A program made the translations under genes and the position numbers. A model generated the notes under the pieces. It did not search any database. It was given only the letters and a program-made list of their open reading frames with translations, and was not told the origin of the DNA. A stretch of 7,242 bases of DNA from a bacterium (lineage in GTDB: Bacteria > Zixibacteria > MSB-5A5 > GN15 > FEB-12): positions 1 to 7,242 of the forward strand of contig DAOUUR010000115.1 of NCBI GenBank assembly GCA_030668045.1, written 5' to 3'. Of this stretch, positions 1 through 6,115 are shown in pieces; position 1 is the first letter of the stretch, and the number at the start of each line of letters is the position of its first letter.

Positions 1-1647
1 ATCATAGAGGTTGACATGATCGGGCAAGCGATCTATCAGACCATCTTCGGGCTCGCCAATGATTAGCGGAACACGGCCTTGGTCATCTTCGTCTGGAAGC
101 GGAATCGTGAGATCAAACCCAAATGAGATGGCCTCGCCGTCAAATTGCACGGGGTTACACTGGCTGACTTCGGCTTCGTCAATCATTCCCGAGACGAACG
201 ATTCCAGATACTCGCGCGCTTCCTCGGAGAGCCCTTGCATCTGGTCGTAGCAGTTGAAGAAGCCGGTGCCTTCATAGAAGCCGTTTCCAGTCAGAGCATC
301 CCCCGCATCGTTTAGAGAAAGATCAAGACGAACCCGCATCATCCCGGAGGTAGATTCTCTAAAGGTTGGTATTGTCTGCGGTAGAACAATCCAAAGAGTG
401 CGACCCGAAAATGGTCCCTGTGTTGCGAGGGGACTGTTGGTAAGTGACCCGTCAGAGGGGTCGTAGTATGCTGAGGTATTGTCCGATCCCGACACCGATA
501 CACCAACTCCGTCGAAACGGGCTAGCGTTGGTACTCCGGCGCTGATAGTTCCGTACTCTTTGGCAATGAAAATCGGCGATGGGCTCATACCGGCGGCCTT
601 GTACATCGCGGCGGCAAGGATGGCGCGATCAAGGCGATGGCCGTAGCCAGTCGCATAGATGCGCGATGCTTTTCGTGGTGATGGCCACCAGTGCTGTTCC
701 GAGTAGTTGACATACCGAACGTGATCGCTTACGAAATCGGCAATCAGTTCGACTAGTTCGCGTTCAGTGCGTGATTGATCAAACAGCGAATCAATTGCAC
801 CGCTCAACTCGTCGTTCAATTCAGAAGCCGATATAAATGTCTGTGAAATATGCTCCCCAAAGGCAGCCCAGTCGGAAAATGTGGACCAGGTGAGATGGGA
901 GACATCGCTTGCCGGATCGGTAGTATGGGGGAGAGGCAGGGCGGCGACCGGGCCGATCTCCCATGTATAGATATCTGATTCTCCCGATGCCGATTGCTCG
1001 GTGATTGGTGCTGGGATATCATCGGTAGCTACGTACGGCTGGTGGAATCCTGATGGTACTTCCAGCATAAACTTGGAGCGCACCGCCGGGACCTCTCGGG
1101 CAAATGTCCAGATTCCGTCAGCGCCAGCCCGGAACGGTTCCTTATCTTCGATTGAATACGCAACTTCGAGGATACACGGGATTTCAATGCCGTCATGCAG
1201 AAGCATCATCTCGCGCATGTTTGTGTAGTCGTAGGCTCCTCGTACCGCACGGGGCAGAGTCTCGACCATGCCGGTCTCGCCGGTTACCCACCACTGTCCG
1301 TCGCGCCAGGTTCGCACGGTGGCGACATTGAAAGCACAGCGTTGGTGGTCATACGGCACGCGATGGTCGCCGTATTCCTCGATACCATAGTCGGTGCTGA
1401 TCCAGATTATCTGATGCACCACGGTAGTGAGTTTGCCGTCGGTGCTCCATTCCTGACGGAGACCATCAAGTAGCAGGATAGCCTCTTCGTTGGTCAGATC
1501 GTATGTTTGCTCAGCGATTATCATCAACTCGGCGATATTGTATTCTTCGTCGATTGACATCTGTGCTCGCAGGCTGCCCGCACACAGGGCGATTACCAGA
1601 ATGGCACAGGCTATGATTGTAGCAGTGTGGTGGCGTGTCGTGGTCAT
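1..1647 (-). CDS. Exported DUF3857/transglutaminase-like protein lacking catalytic Cys and His (3' end beyond window)
   Basis: The frame is open without a stop from the ATG at 1647 to the window edge, giving 549 visible residues with the C-terminus missing. Residues 1-28 form a signal peptide: basic start, hydrophobic stretch IIACAILVIALCAG, then a probable cleavage site LRA|Q. About residues 70-200 resemble DUF3857 (a beta-rich region ending with YDYTNMREMMLL and PCILEVAYSI). About 290-405 resemble a transglutaminase core, with helix RTERELVELIADFV, then VRYV, then DRAILAAAMYKAAGM, and a late YYDPSDG. In active relatives the helix begins with a G-x-C-K-D motif. Here it reads GYGHRLD (334-340), placing Arg338 where Cys is expected. 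The His position reads RFDGVGV with no His, and only the Asp (Asp396) remains. This is therefore probably a non-catalytic transglutaminase fold, and its function is unknown. Its start overlaps the stop of the upstream gene (ATGA), and a G-rich AAGGGGG ribosome-binding stretch lies just upstream, so translational coupling is likely. Confidence 0.85.
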   Translation of the reverse strand, partial: MTTTRHHTATIIACAILVIALCAGSLRAQMSIDEEYNIAELMIIAEQTYDLTNEEAILLLDGLRQEWSTDGKLTTVVHQIIWISTDYGIEEYGDHRVPYDHQRCAFNVATVRTWRDGQWWVTGETGMVETLPRAVRGAYDYTNMREMMLLHDGIEIPCILEVAYSIEDKEPFRAGADGIWTFAREVPAVRSKFMLEVPSGFHQPYVATDDIPAPITEQSASGESDIYTWEIGPVAALPLPHTTDPASDVSHLTWSTFSDWAAFGEHISQTFISASELNDELSGAIDSLFDQSRTERELVELIADFVSDHVRYVNYSEQHWWPSPRKASRIYATGYGHRLDRAILAAAMYKAAGMSPSPIFIAKEYGTISAGVPTLARFDGVGVSVSGSDNTSAYYDPSDGSLTNSPLATQGPFSGRTLWIVLPQTIPTFRESTSGMMRVRLDLSLNDAGDALTGNGFYEGTGFFNCYDQMQGLSEEAREYLESFVSGMIDEAEVSQCNPVQFDGEAISFGFDLTIPLPDEDDQGRVPLIIGEPEDGLIDRLPDHVNLYD

Positions 1648-3668
1648 TTGGCACCCCCTTTCTCTGCGCGGAATACAGTCCCAGCATATTCTTTGAATTC
1701 ATCAATGGCCTTGCGGAAACCATCGTAACCGTCGGGTGGAATCTGCCTTCGTTTGATTGCGGCTCGCTGGGTGACAGTCAGTTTGTTCCCTTTGGTGACG
1801 CTGGTGCCTTTGAACGAGGCATACGTTTCGTCGATCTCTTTGCTTTGAACGGGATCGGCGATGCTGTAGCCGTTGGGAAGTCGGATCGTCTCGGTACAGT
1901 CAAGAAGCTGCGTCGAATAGAAGAAGAGATCGTCGTGCCTATCATCGTCCCAGTCATAGGTGGCGGGACGGAAGAAAGTGCGATCATCTTTAGTAAACTG
2001 CATGACCGGACTGGCAAATTCCAGACCGCCATCGACTGACATGGCATACTCCGGGATGCGGTAGCTGATCTCCCACCACATTGATTTGTTGAAATCATGA
2101 ACGTCACCATGTTTGTAGCTGAGTAACTCAACACGGTTGCTGATGTCGGCAAGTTTTGATGCCAGCCTGTGATCCAACTCGGCAGTACGATAGTAGGAAA
2201 ACAGGCTGCGAAGGCGACCATCCATTCTCCCGTCGCTGTCGAGTCGGAACGTACCTTCCAGAGTGCCGTCGCCAAGGATTTTGGCCGTGCTCTTGATAAT
2301 CAGTGGTGACTCTTCGGCGGGGCTGAAGTCAATCTGGCCAACGCCTTGACCTTCGGGAGAACCAATCAGGTAATGCTGTTCGGATTCGGATTTACTCCAG
2401 ATGTCCCGATAGTACGGCACCCAGGTGGGATCGTACATAACAAACCTGCCGTCGGTCTTTCTTAGCGCGACAACGCAGTGGTTGAACTGATCGGCGGGAA
2501 CTTTTTCGATGCGACTACCGGCCATTGTCATGGCGGCGTACGAATCCATGTCCGCGGCACGCATCATCGTCACTAACATTCCGGCGATATCTTTGCAGAC
2601 GCCGCTGCGTTGTTCGAATATCATTTCGCCAGAGTGGAGGGTGAAGCCTTCACCTTCGCCCATCGTCTGGCCGGAGTACCGAATGTTCTGAGCGACCCAG
2701 TGAACCAACTCGAACGCTTTTTCTTCCTCGGTGCCGTTGGTTACACCAGCGGTGGCAAAGATTTCATCGACCTTCGCCTGGATAGGTTCGGTGACATCGA
2801 ACTGGTTTTTGTTCGCGTCGAAGAACCATCGGCTCTTAGCTTCCCAGCTTTCGACAGTAGCGATCACAACCTTGGCCAGAAGATCGCTTCTATCGGGGCG
2901 CGACGGTTCTGGCTCCCAGGCTGGGACGTCGGTTATCCACCAGGCGTAGGTGGTGCTGTTTTCGTCGTAGGTGGTGCTGCTGTACATCGGACCGTTATAT
3001 ATCTCCGAATGGATACGCTTGCTCACCGGAACCTGCAGAACGTATTTTTTACGGATAATCGGTTCTTCCGATTCGAAAATGACAATATCGAAATACTCTC
3101 CGGGCATCGGTGGGACATACCGTTCATCGTCCGGCGTCACCGAGGTCTCGTCAAGCAGGGCATAGGAGTACCCTTTGCGGAATTTCTTCACTTCGATTCC
3201 ATCGCCGACATACAGTCGCGGCAACTGCAACATCTTGATCCTGTCCCCCCAGTATATCCCACTTTGGGGAGCAGGAAGGTCGAGGACAGCGTCAATCGGA
3301 ACCGGTATCGCTGAATCACCTCGGATTATATTGACTTCGCGGATTTCAACATGGCTGGAAAGCGGCTCATAGCCCTCAGTCAGGACCGAGAGATTGCGGC
3401 AACCTTCTTCGGTGAGAACTTTTCTGAGCATATAGCTCTCAATATACGATATTCCCAGTTCGTTGACCTTGTTTAGGAGGGAATCATATACAATAACATG
3501 GGCAGCGCTGTCGAAATCTTCAGCGGAGCCAGCTTGGCTGATTCGGTCAAAAACGGTTGGTGGCGGGCTATCACCTGGCGGCAGTGGCTGGTCGGTACCC
3601 TGCGCCAAGACTGTTCCGACGGTCAGGATCATTGACAGGGTAATTATTACACAGCAAAGTTGCTTCAT
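1644..3668 (-). CDS. Exported DUF3857/transglutaminase-like protein with intact Cys-His-Asp triad
   Basis: This 674-residue protein starts with a signal peptide (residues 1-22, MKQLCCVIITLSMILTVGTVLA, probable cleavage VLA|Q) and is likely periplasmic or secreted. About residues 80-255 match the DUF3857 pattern, including PVPIDAVLDLPAP, the IYWGDRI segment and the region ending YAWWITDVPAWEPEP. About 310-435 form a transglutaminase-like core with EKAFELVHWVAQNIRY, then RSGVCKDIAG (Cys358), QFNHCVVAL (His397) and VMYDPTW (Asp413), a complete papain-like triad. About 455-600 are beta-rich, probably the domain that usually follows the core. Such proteins may be cysteine proteases, amidases or cross-linking enzymes, and the substrate cannot be read from sequence. 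The start is supported by AGGGAG (3681-3676) 7 nt upstream of the ATG. The gene is first in an operon with the degenerate paralogue-like gene that overlaps its stop codon. It is divergent from cysK, and nothing seen links it to cysteine metabolism. Confidence 0.9.
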   Translation of the reverse strand: MKQLCCVIITLSMILTVGTVLAQGTDQPLPPGDSPPPTVFDRISQAGSAEDFDSAAHVIVYDSLLNKVNELGISYIESYMLRKVLTEEGCRNLSVLTEGYEPLSSHVEIREVNIIRGDSAIPVPIDAVLDLPAPQSGIYWGDRIKMLQLPRLYVGDGIEVKKFRKGYSYALLDETSVTPDDERYVPPMPGEYFDIVIFESEEPIIRKKYVLQVPVSKRIHSEIYNGPMYSSTTYDENSTTYAWWITDVPAWEPEPSRPDRSDLLAKVVIATVESWEAKSRWFFDANKNQFDVTEPIQAKVDEIFATAGVTNGTEEEKAFELVHWVAQNIRYSGQTMGEGEGFTLHSGEMIFEQRSGVCKDIAGMLVTMMRAADMDSYAAMTMAGSRIEKVPADQFNHCVVALRKTDGRFVMYDPTWVPYYRDIWSKSESEQHYLIGSPEGQGVGQIDFSPAEESPLIIKSTAKILGDGTLEGTFRLDSDGRMDGRLRSLFSYYRTAELDHRLASKLADISNRVELLSYKHGDVHDFNKSMWWEISYRIPEYAMSVDGGLEFASPVMQFTKDDRTFFRPATYDWDDDRHDDLFFYSTQLLDCTETIRLPNGYSIADPVQSKEIDETYASFKGTSVTKGNKLTVTQRAAIKRRQIPPDGYDGFRKAIDEFKEYAGTVFRAEKGGAK

Positions 3669-3675
3669 CAGTCTT

Positions 3676-3681
3676 CTCCCT
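3676..3681 (-). promoter_or_regulatory. Shine-Dalgarno site of the DUF3857/transglutaminase gene
   Basis: Read on the minus strand this is AGGGAG, 7 nt upstream of the ATG at 3668. It supports that start codon and hence the signal peptide that follows it. Confidence 0.7.
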
Positions 3682-3712
3682 GATTATTCTGCATTTAATA
3701 GAATACTCGCTT

Positions 3713-3727
3713 ATTGGTGGCACCAAT
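3713..3727. repeat. Perfect 15-bp dyad ATTGGTG-G-CACCAAT in the divergent spacer
   Basis: Seven-base arms are symmetric about a single G. As DNA it could be an operator for a dimeric regulator of cysK, of the divergent exported-protein operon, or of both. As RNA it could fold as a 6-bp stem with a GGC loop. A possible -10 hexamer TAGAAT (3699-3704) would place a plus-strand start near 3711, right at the dyad, but no good -35 is visible. The symmetry is seen directly; the role is inferred. Confidence 0.45.
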
Positions 3728-3852
3728 CTAAGGCCGGAAAGGTCAACTGGCAACCGGAATCTGCCCGGGAACAAGGCAGCGGCCAGACTGTTAATAACGC
3801 AAGGTGCCCTTATGTCCGATATAAGATTATAGGTGTGCTCTGACCAGATTGG

Positions 3853-3865
3853 CAGGGCGGCCCTG
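3853..3865 (+). repeat. Dyad CAGGGC-G-GCCCTG just upstream of cysK
   Basis: This perfect 13-bp dyad ends 15 nt before the cysK ATG. In RNA it forms a 5-bp GC-rich stem with a CGG loop next to the purine-rich ribosome-binding stretch. No U-tract follows, so it is not a terminator. It could influence translation initiation or be an operator half of the leader region. Confidence 0.35.
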
Positions 3866-3880
3866 AAGATAGAGAGTAAT

Positions 3881-4801
3881 ATGAGATTTGACAGTATCGT
3901 CGAAGCTATCGGTTACACGCCGTTGGTTCGTCTGAACCGGCTGGTCGGTTCGAATTCTGCCACAGTTTATGTCAAACTGGAGAGTTTCAACCCGGGTGGT
4001 TCGGTGAAAGACCGGATTGGGGCGGCCATGATTGAAGCGGCTGAAAAAGATGGCACGCTTAAGCCGGGGATGACCATAATCGAGCCGACTTCCGGCAACA
4101 CTGGAATTGCTCTAGCAATGGTGTCAGCAGCGAGAGGCTATAAGTGCGTCTTCACGATGCCGGAGACGATGAGTCTGGAACGCCGATCTCTGTTGAAATT
4201 TTTCGGAGCTGAGATTATTCTTACGCCCGGACCGGAAGGTATGAAAGGCGCTATCAACAGAGCCGAAGAGTTGGCTGGACGTGACGATTATTTCCAGCCA
4301 TTCCAGTTTGCAAATCCATCCAACCCGGAGATCCATCGTACGACAACCAGCGAGGAAATCATCAGTGATCTGGAAGATATACATCTCGACGCGTTTGTGG
4401 CTGGAGTTGGGACTGGAGGTACTGTCAGTGGAGCCGGGAAGACGCTGAAAGAAAAATATGATTGCCGCATCGTGGCGGTGGAACCGAATGCCTCGGCGGT
4501 ACTCTCGGGAGGTTCCCCTGGTCCGCACCCGATTCAGGGGATCGGTGCCGGATTTGTACCGGACAACTATCACGCCGATATTGTCGATGAGGTCGTTCGC
4601 GTCAAGAACGAAGATGCGATCAATACTGCTCGTGCGATGGCCCGCCAGGAAGGCATTCTGGTTGGAATCTCTTCAGGCGCCAGCATCTGGGCGACTCTTA
4701 AGGTGGCCATGAAGCTTGGACCCGGCAAAACTGTCGTGGGGCTGGTGGCCGATACCGGCGAGAGATATCTATCAACCGTTCTCTTTGAGCATCTTACTTG
4801 A
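3881..4801 (+). CDS. cysK: Cysteine synthase (O-acetylserine sulfhydrylase)
   Basis: This 306-residue cytoplasmic PLP enzyme replaces the acetyl group of O-acetyl-L-serine with sulfide to give L-cysteine, the last step of cysteine synthesis. Visible landmarks are [12 protein letters not shown] near the N-terminus; NPGGSVKDR with Lys43 as the PLP Schiff-base lysine; TSGNTG (70-75), the substrate-binding loop; [24 protein letters not shown] (177-181), the PLP phosphate-binding loop; [13 protein letters not shown], typical of CysK-type enzymes; GISSGAS (262-268) facing the PLP ring; and DTGERYLST near the end. The length is usual for the family. The ATG at 3881 was chosen because the family starts close to this point, and the purine-rich AGATAGAGAG lies just upstream. 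An in-frame GTG at 3833 would add 16 atypical residues. The gene is followed 26 bp later by cysE, so both are probably co-transcribed. A CBS or O-phosphoserine-type enzyme is less likely given the motifs and the neighbour. Confidence 0.97.
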   Translation: MRFDSIVEAIGYTPLVRLNRLVGSNSATVYVKLESFNPGGSVKDRIGAAMIEAAEKDGTLKPGMTIIEPTSGNTGIALAMVSAARGYKCVFTMPETMSLERRSLLKFFGAEIILTPGPEGMKGAINRAEELAGRDDYFQPFQFANPSNPEIHRTTTSEEIISDLEDIHLDAFVAGVGTGGTVSGAGKTLKEKYDCRIVAVEPNASAVLSGGSPGPHPIQGIGAGFVPDNYHADIVDEVVRVKNEDAINTARAMARQEGILVGISSGASIWATLKVAMKLGPGKTVVGLVADTGERYLSTVLFEHLT

Positions 4802-4827
4802 GTTACCATATTTGACTGGACTGATTA

Positions 4828-5412
4828 ATGCTGGCTCTACTTGAAGACATCAAAGCAATCTACCGTAATGATCCGGCCTCGAAAAATATCGAGTTTCTGC
4901 TCTATCCCGGATTTCACGCCATTACGATTCATAGGTTTGTTCATTTCCTGTGGAATCTGGGCGTTCCGTTTATTCCTCGTCTCATCTCGCAGATATCACG
5001 TTTTCTGACCGGACTTGAGATTCATCCCGGAGCCCAGATTGGACACGGTTTTTTCTGTGATCACGGCGCTGGAGTGGTGATAGGCGAGACAACCCGGATC
5101 GGCGAGAACTGCGTCCTGTTTCACAACTGTACGCTCGGCGGTACTGGGAAACATGTTGGCAAAAGGCACCCATCGCTGGGGAACAACGTTCTGGTTGGCA
5201 CCGGGGCAACCCTTCTTGGTCCGATCATGGTGGGCGACAATGTCAGGATCGGAGCGAACAGTTTTGTGGTCATGCGCGATATTCCGTCCAATTGTACTGT
5301 TGCCGGGACGCCGGCGATGATAACCAAGCGGGATGGTCTTCATGTCCGTGAAGAACTCCCCCGGACTAATCCGATAGAAAACGGTGCCCGACCGGTGCCC
5401 GATCAGCCTTAG
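4828..5412 (+). CDS. cysE: Serine O-acetyltransferase, short form
   Basis: This 194-residue enzyme transfers acetyl from acetyl-CoA to L-serine, making O-acetylserine for the adjacent CysK. A short helical N-terminus contains YPGFHAITIHRFVHFLW. From about residue 63 it becomes a left-handed beta-helix of hexapeptide repeats: EIHPGAQIGHGF, VVIGETTRIGENCV, VLVGTGATLLGPIMVG, VRIGANSFVV. The expected catalytic residues are visible: Glu64 in the position usually held by Asp or Glu, His79 in CDHGAGVVIGET, and His114 in GKRHP. The LGGTGK loop (103-108) and the VAGTPA segment match CoA-binding parts of the family. It lacks the long N-terminal helical domain of the 273-residue E. coli CysE, as many bacterial short forms do. 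The tail ends in VPDQP rather than the terminal isoleucine that inserts into CysK in classical complexes. No strong ribosome-binding site is seen, and translation may depend on cysK upstream. Confidence 0.95.
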   Translation: MLALLEDIKAIYRNDPASKNIEFLLYPGFHAITIHRFVHFLWNLGVPFIPRLISQISRFLTGLEIHPGAQIGHGFFCDHGAGVVIGETTRIGENCVLFHNCTLGGTGKHVGKRHPSLGNNVLVGTGATLLGPIMVGDNVRIGANSFVVMRDIPSNCTVAGTPAMITKRDGLHVREELPRTNPIENGARPVPDQP

Positions 5413-5441
5413 CATCAATCCTACAATGTAATGGTAGTGAC

Positions 5442-5459
5442 CGCTGCGCGCTGGCAGCG
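5442..5459 (+). repeat. Hairpin after cysE
   Basis: CGCTGC and GCAGCG form a perfect 6-bp GC-rich stem around the loop GCGCTG, beginning 30 nt after the cysE stop. No U-tract follows, so alone it is not an intrinsic terminator. It could protect the 3' end of the cysKE message or pause transcription before the next hairpin. Confidence 0.4.
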
Positions 5460-5479
5460 AGAGTTAGCGACAAAGAAAA

Positions 5480-5511
5480 AAGGCGCGTGGGTCGCCCAAC
5501 CCGCGCGCCTT
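5480..5511. terminator. GC-rich terminator hairpin downstream of cysE
   Basis: A 13-bp stem (5480-5492 with 5499-5511, one G-U pair) surrounds the loop CGCCCA. On the plus strand it is followed by TCATCATTTT, a broken U-tract, about 68 nt after the cysE stop. On the minus strand the stem runs straight into six T residues, which is the stronger arrangement. It probably ends the cysKE transcript and may also end a minus-strand transcript. Confidence 0.7.
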
Positions 5512-5751
5512 CATCATTTTGGAGATGGTCTCAAACCTAATTGAGAGCTGTCCACCTAGTCGAATGAGTCGACCACCTCCTGCAGCCCCACTTGACCTCT
5601 CGTCTCGGCCCCCCAAGACGCCCCTATTAAGTGGACAGGCCCAGCCCCGATTCCTTGTCTCTGTCCTCCCGGACAGCCATCCCTGCTGTCCCGGTTATCT
5701 CATCCCCCTCTCAGCGACTCGGTATCGAACTCGAGGCTCCTAGCTTGGTCA

Positions 5752-5767
5752 TCAAGTGTAAACTTGA
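5752..5767. repeat. Palindrome TCAAGT-N4-ACTTGA
   Basis: A perfect 6-bp dyad with a 4-base centre GTAA. The same half-site recurs in the dyad at 5834-5856 and singly at 5590-5595. It may be a hairpin or an operator. Confidence 0.4.
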
Positions 5768-5833
5768 CTCGCTATTGTTAATCACTAAATCGTCACATCC
5801 GGTTCTGTCTTGACGCTACCTTTTAGGGGTCAA

Positions 5834-5856
5834 ATCAAGTACGGGCCATACTTGAT
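5834..5856. repeat. Palindrome ATCAAGTA-N7-TACTTGAT
   Basis: A perfect 8-bp dyad around CGGGCCA. It shares the TCAAGT half-site with the dyad about 80 bp upstream, but with a wider spacer (9 rather than 4 bases between the hexamers). Confidence 0.45.
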
Positions 5857-5871
5857 AGATCGGTGTACCCC

Positions 5872-5899
5872 AAAAAAAAGAGGCCGGTCGGAGCCGGCC
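5872..5899 (-). terminator. Minus-strand intrinsic terminator candidate
   Basis: GGCCGG (5882-5887) pairs with CCGGCC (5894-5899). An extra T-G pair leaves the loop CGGA. On the minus strand the stem is followed by TC and then eight T residues (5879-5872), a good intrinsic terminator. On the plus strand the nearest T-run (ATTTTT) is about a full turn away. No minus-strand gene is visible to the right, so it may stop antisense transcription or end a small RNA. Confidence 0.5.
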
Positions 5900-6048
5900 C
5901 CGAGTCAGACATTTTTAATCCGCTGACCCATACTTGTGTGTTTCACTGAGCATCCCGCAAATACCATACCGAGGTAGCAATGCTACTATCAAAGGCTTTC
6001 TCAAGCAAGTCTGGTGGCAACCAATAGGAATCGGTCACCATTCTGTTG

Positions 6049-6072
6049 GCAAGGCTCATAATTTTGCCTTGC
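6049..6072. repeat. Hairpin GCAAGGC/GCCTTGC upstream of eno
   Basis: A perfect 7-bp stem with a 10-base AT-rich loop sits 57 bp before the eno start. It overlaps the TTGCTC (6069-6074) of a possible promoter, so it could be an operator. The rest of 5900-6128 shows only a short GTAGC/GCTAC dyad (5974-5986) and no gene. Confidence 0.3.
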
Positions 6073-6097
6073 TCTCCGATTCAATCAGTAATAGAAT
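6069..6097 (+). promoter_or_regulatory. Possible eno promoter
   Basis: TTGCTC, a 17-base spacer, then TAGAAT (6092-6097). The -10 matches the sigma-70 consensus at five of six positions and the -35 at three of six. It would give a leader of about 25 nt before the ATG at 6129. Weak evidence on its own, and consensus use differs between phyla. Confidence 0.3.
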
Positions 6098-6115
6098 TGG
6101 GCAATGACTCAGATG

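Larger units (their letters stand above)
3709..3880 (+). promoter_or_regulatory. Putative structured leader of cysK, with partial resemblance to the SAM-I riboswitch core
   Basis: This stretch has GGCAACC (3749-3755) and GGTGCC (3803-3808). They can pair as six base pairs with one bulged A, as the GCAACC and GGUGC strands of the SAM-I/SAM-IV core do. CTTAT (3710-3714) can pair with ATAAG (3821-3825) as a closing stem. Internal hairpins include CTGCC/GGCAG (3761-3779) and CTTAT/ATAAG (3809-3825). GGTGCC can alternatively pair with GGCACC (3719-3724), so mutually exclusive folds are possible. Against a true SAM riboswitch, the usual GAGGGA kink-turn segment and the last helix are not recognisable, and no terminator hairpin with a U-tract precedes cysK. 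The location ahead of cysteine genes fits sulfur control, but chance similarity remains quite possible. Confidence 0.22.
5529..5856. other. Dense cluster of inverted repeats, possible structured RNA or regulatory region
   Basis: No convincing protein gene is seen here. Stems visible in order are: TCTCAA/TTGAGA (5529-5546); an 8-bp CTGTCCAC (5548-5555) with GTGGACAG (5631-5638), which encloses GTCGA/TCGAC (5559-5573) and CGTCT/AGACG (5601-5620); CCGGACAGC (5669-5677) with GCTGTCCCGG (5685-5694, one bulge); CTCGGT with ACtCGAG (5718-5735); TCAAGT/ACTTGA (5752-5767); and ATCAAGTA/TACTTGAT (5834-5856). The enclosing stem with two inner hairpins resembles an RNA multi-branch junction. The plus strand is pyrimidine-rich, so a minus-strand RNA would be purine-rich and would end at the U-tract of the 5480 hairpin. 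It was not recognised as RNase P RNA, tmRNA or tRNA by eye. Confidence 0.3.

Noticed and set aside
1635..2039. Plus-strand open frame of 134 codons near the operon junction
   Set aside because: It is antisense to the end of the 674-residue protein and has no recognisable features.
2610..3314. Plus-strand open frame of 234 codons opposite the transglutaminase gene
   Set aside because: It is antisense to a gene with clear domains and an intact active site, and is best explained by codon bias of that gene.
3833..3880. Upstream in-frame GTG start for cysK
   Set aside because: It would add 16 residues not expected in the family, includes the leader dyad, and has no better ribosome-binding site. 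The ATG at 3881 matches the usual CysK N-terminus.
5641..5657. Minus-strand mini-frame starting MAVREDRD
   Set aside because: It has only about 17 codons and no properly spaced ribosome-binding site, and its start lies inside a hairpin loop.
5716..5737. tRNA or tmRNA T-arm-like GTTCGAT on the minus strand
   Set aside because: The flanking bases do not form the required 5-bp stem, and no acceptor, D or anticodon arms could be found.
5519..5743. Plus-strand open frame of 74 codons between cysE and eno
   Set aside because: It starts with TTG just after the terminator, is rich in Pro and Ser because the strand is pyrimidine-rich, has no ribosome-binding site, and resembles no known protein.
5631..5813. 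Second plus-strand open frame of 60 codons in the same spacer
   Set aside because: It begins at a GTG inside an inverted-repeat arm, overlaps the other frame, and has low-complexity Ser/Leu/Pro composition.
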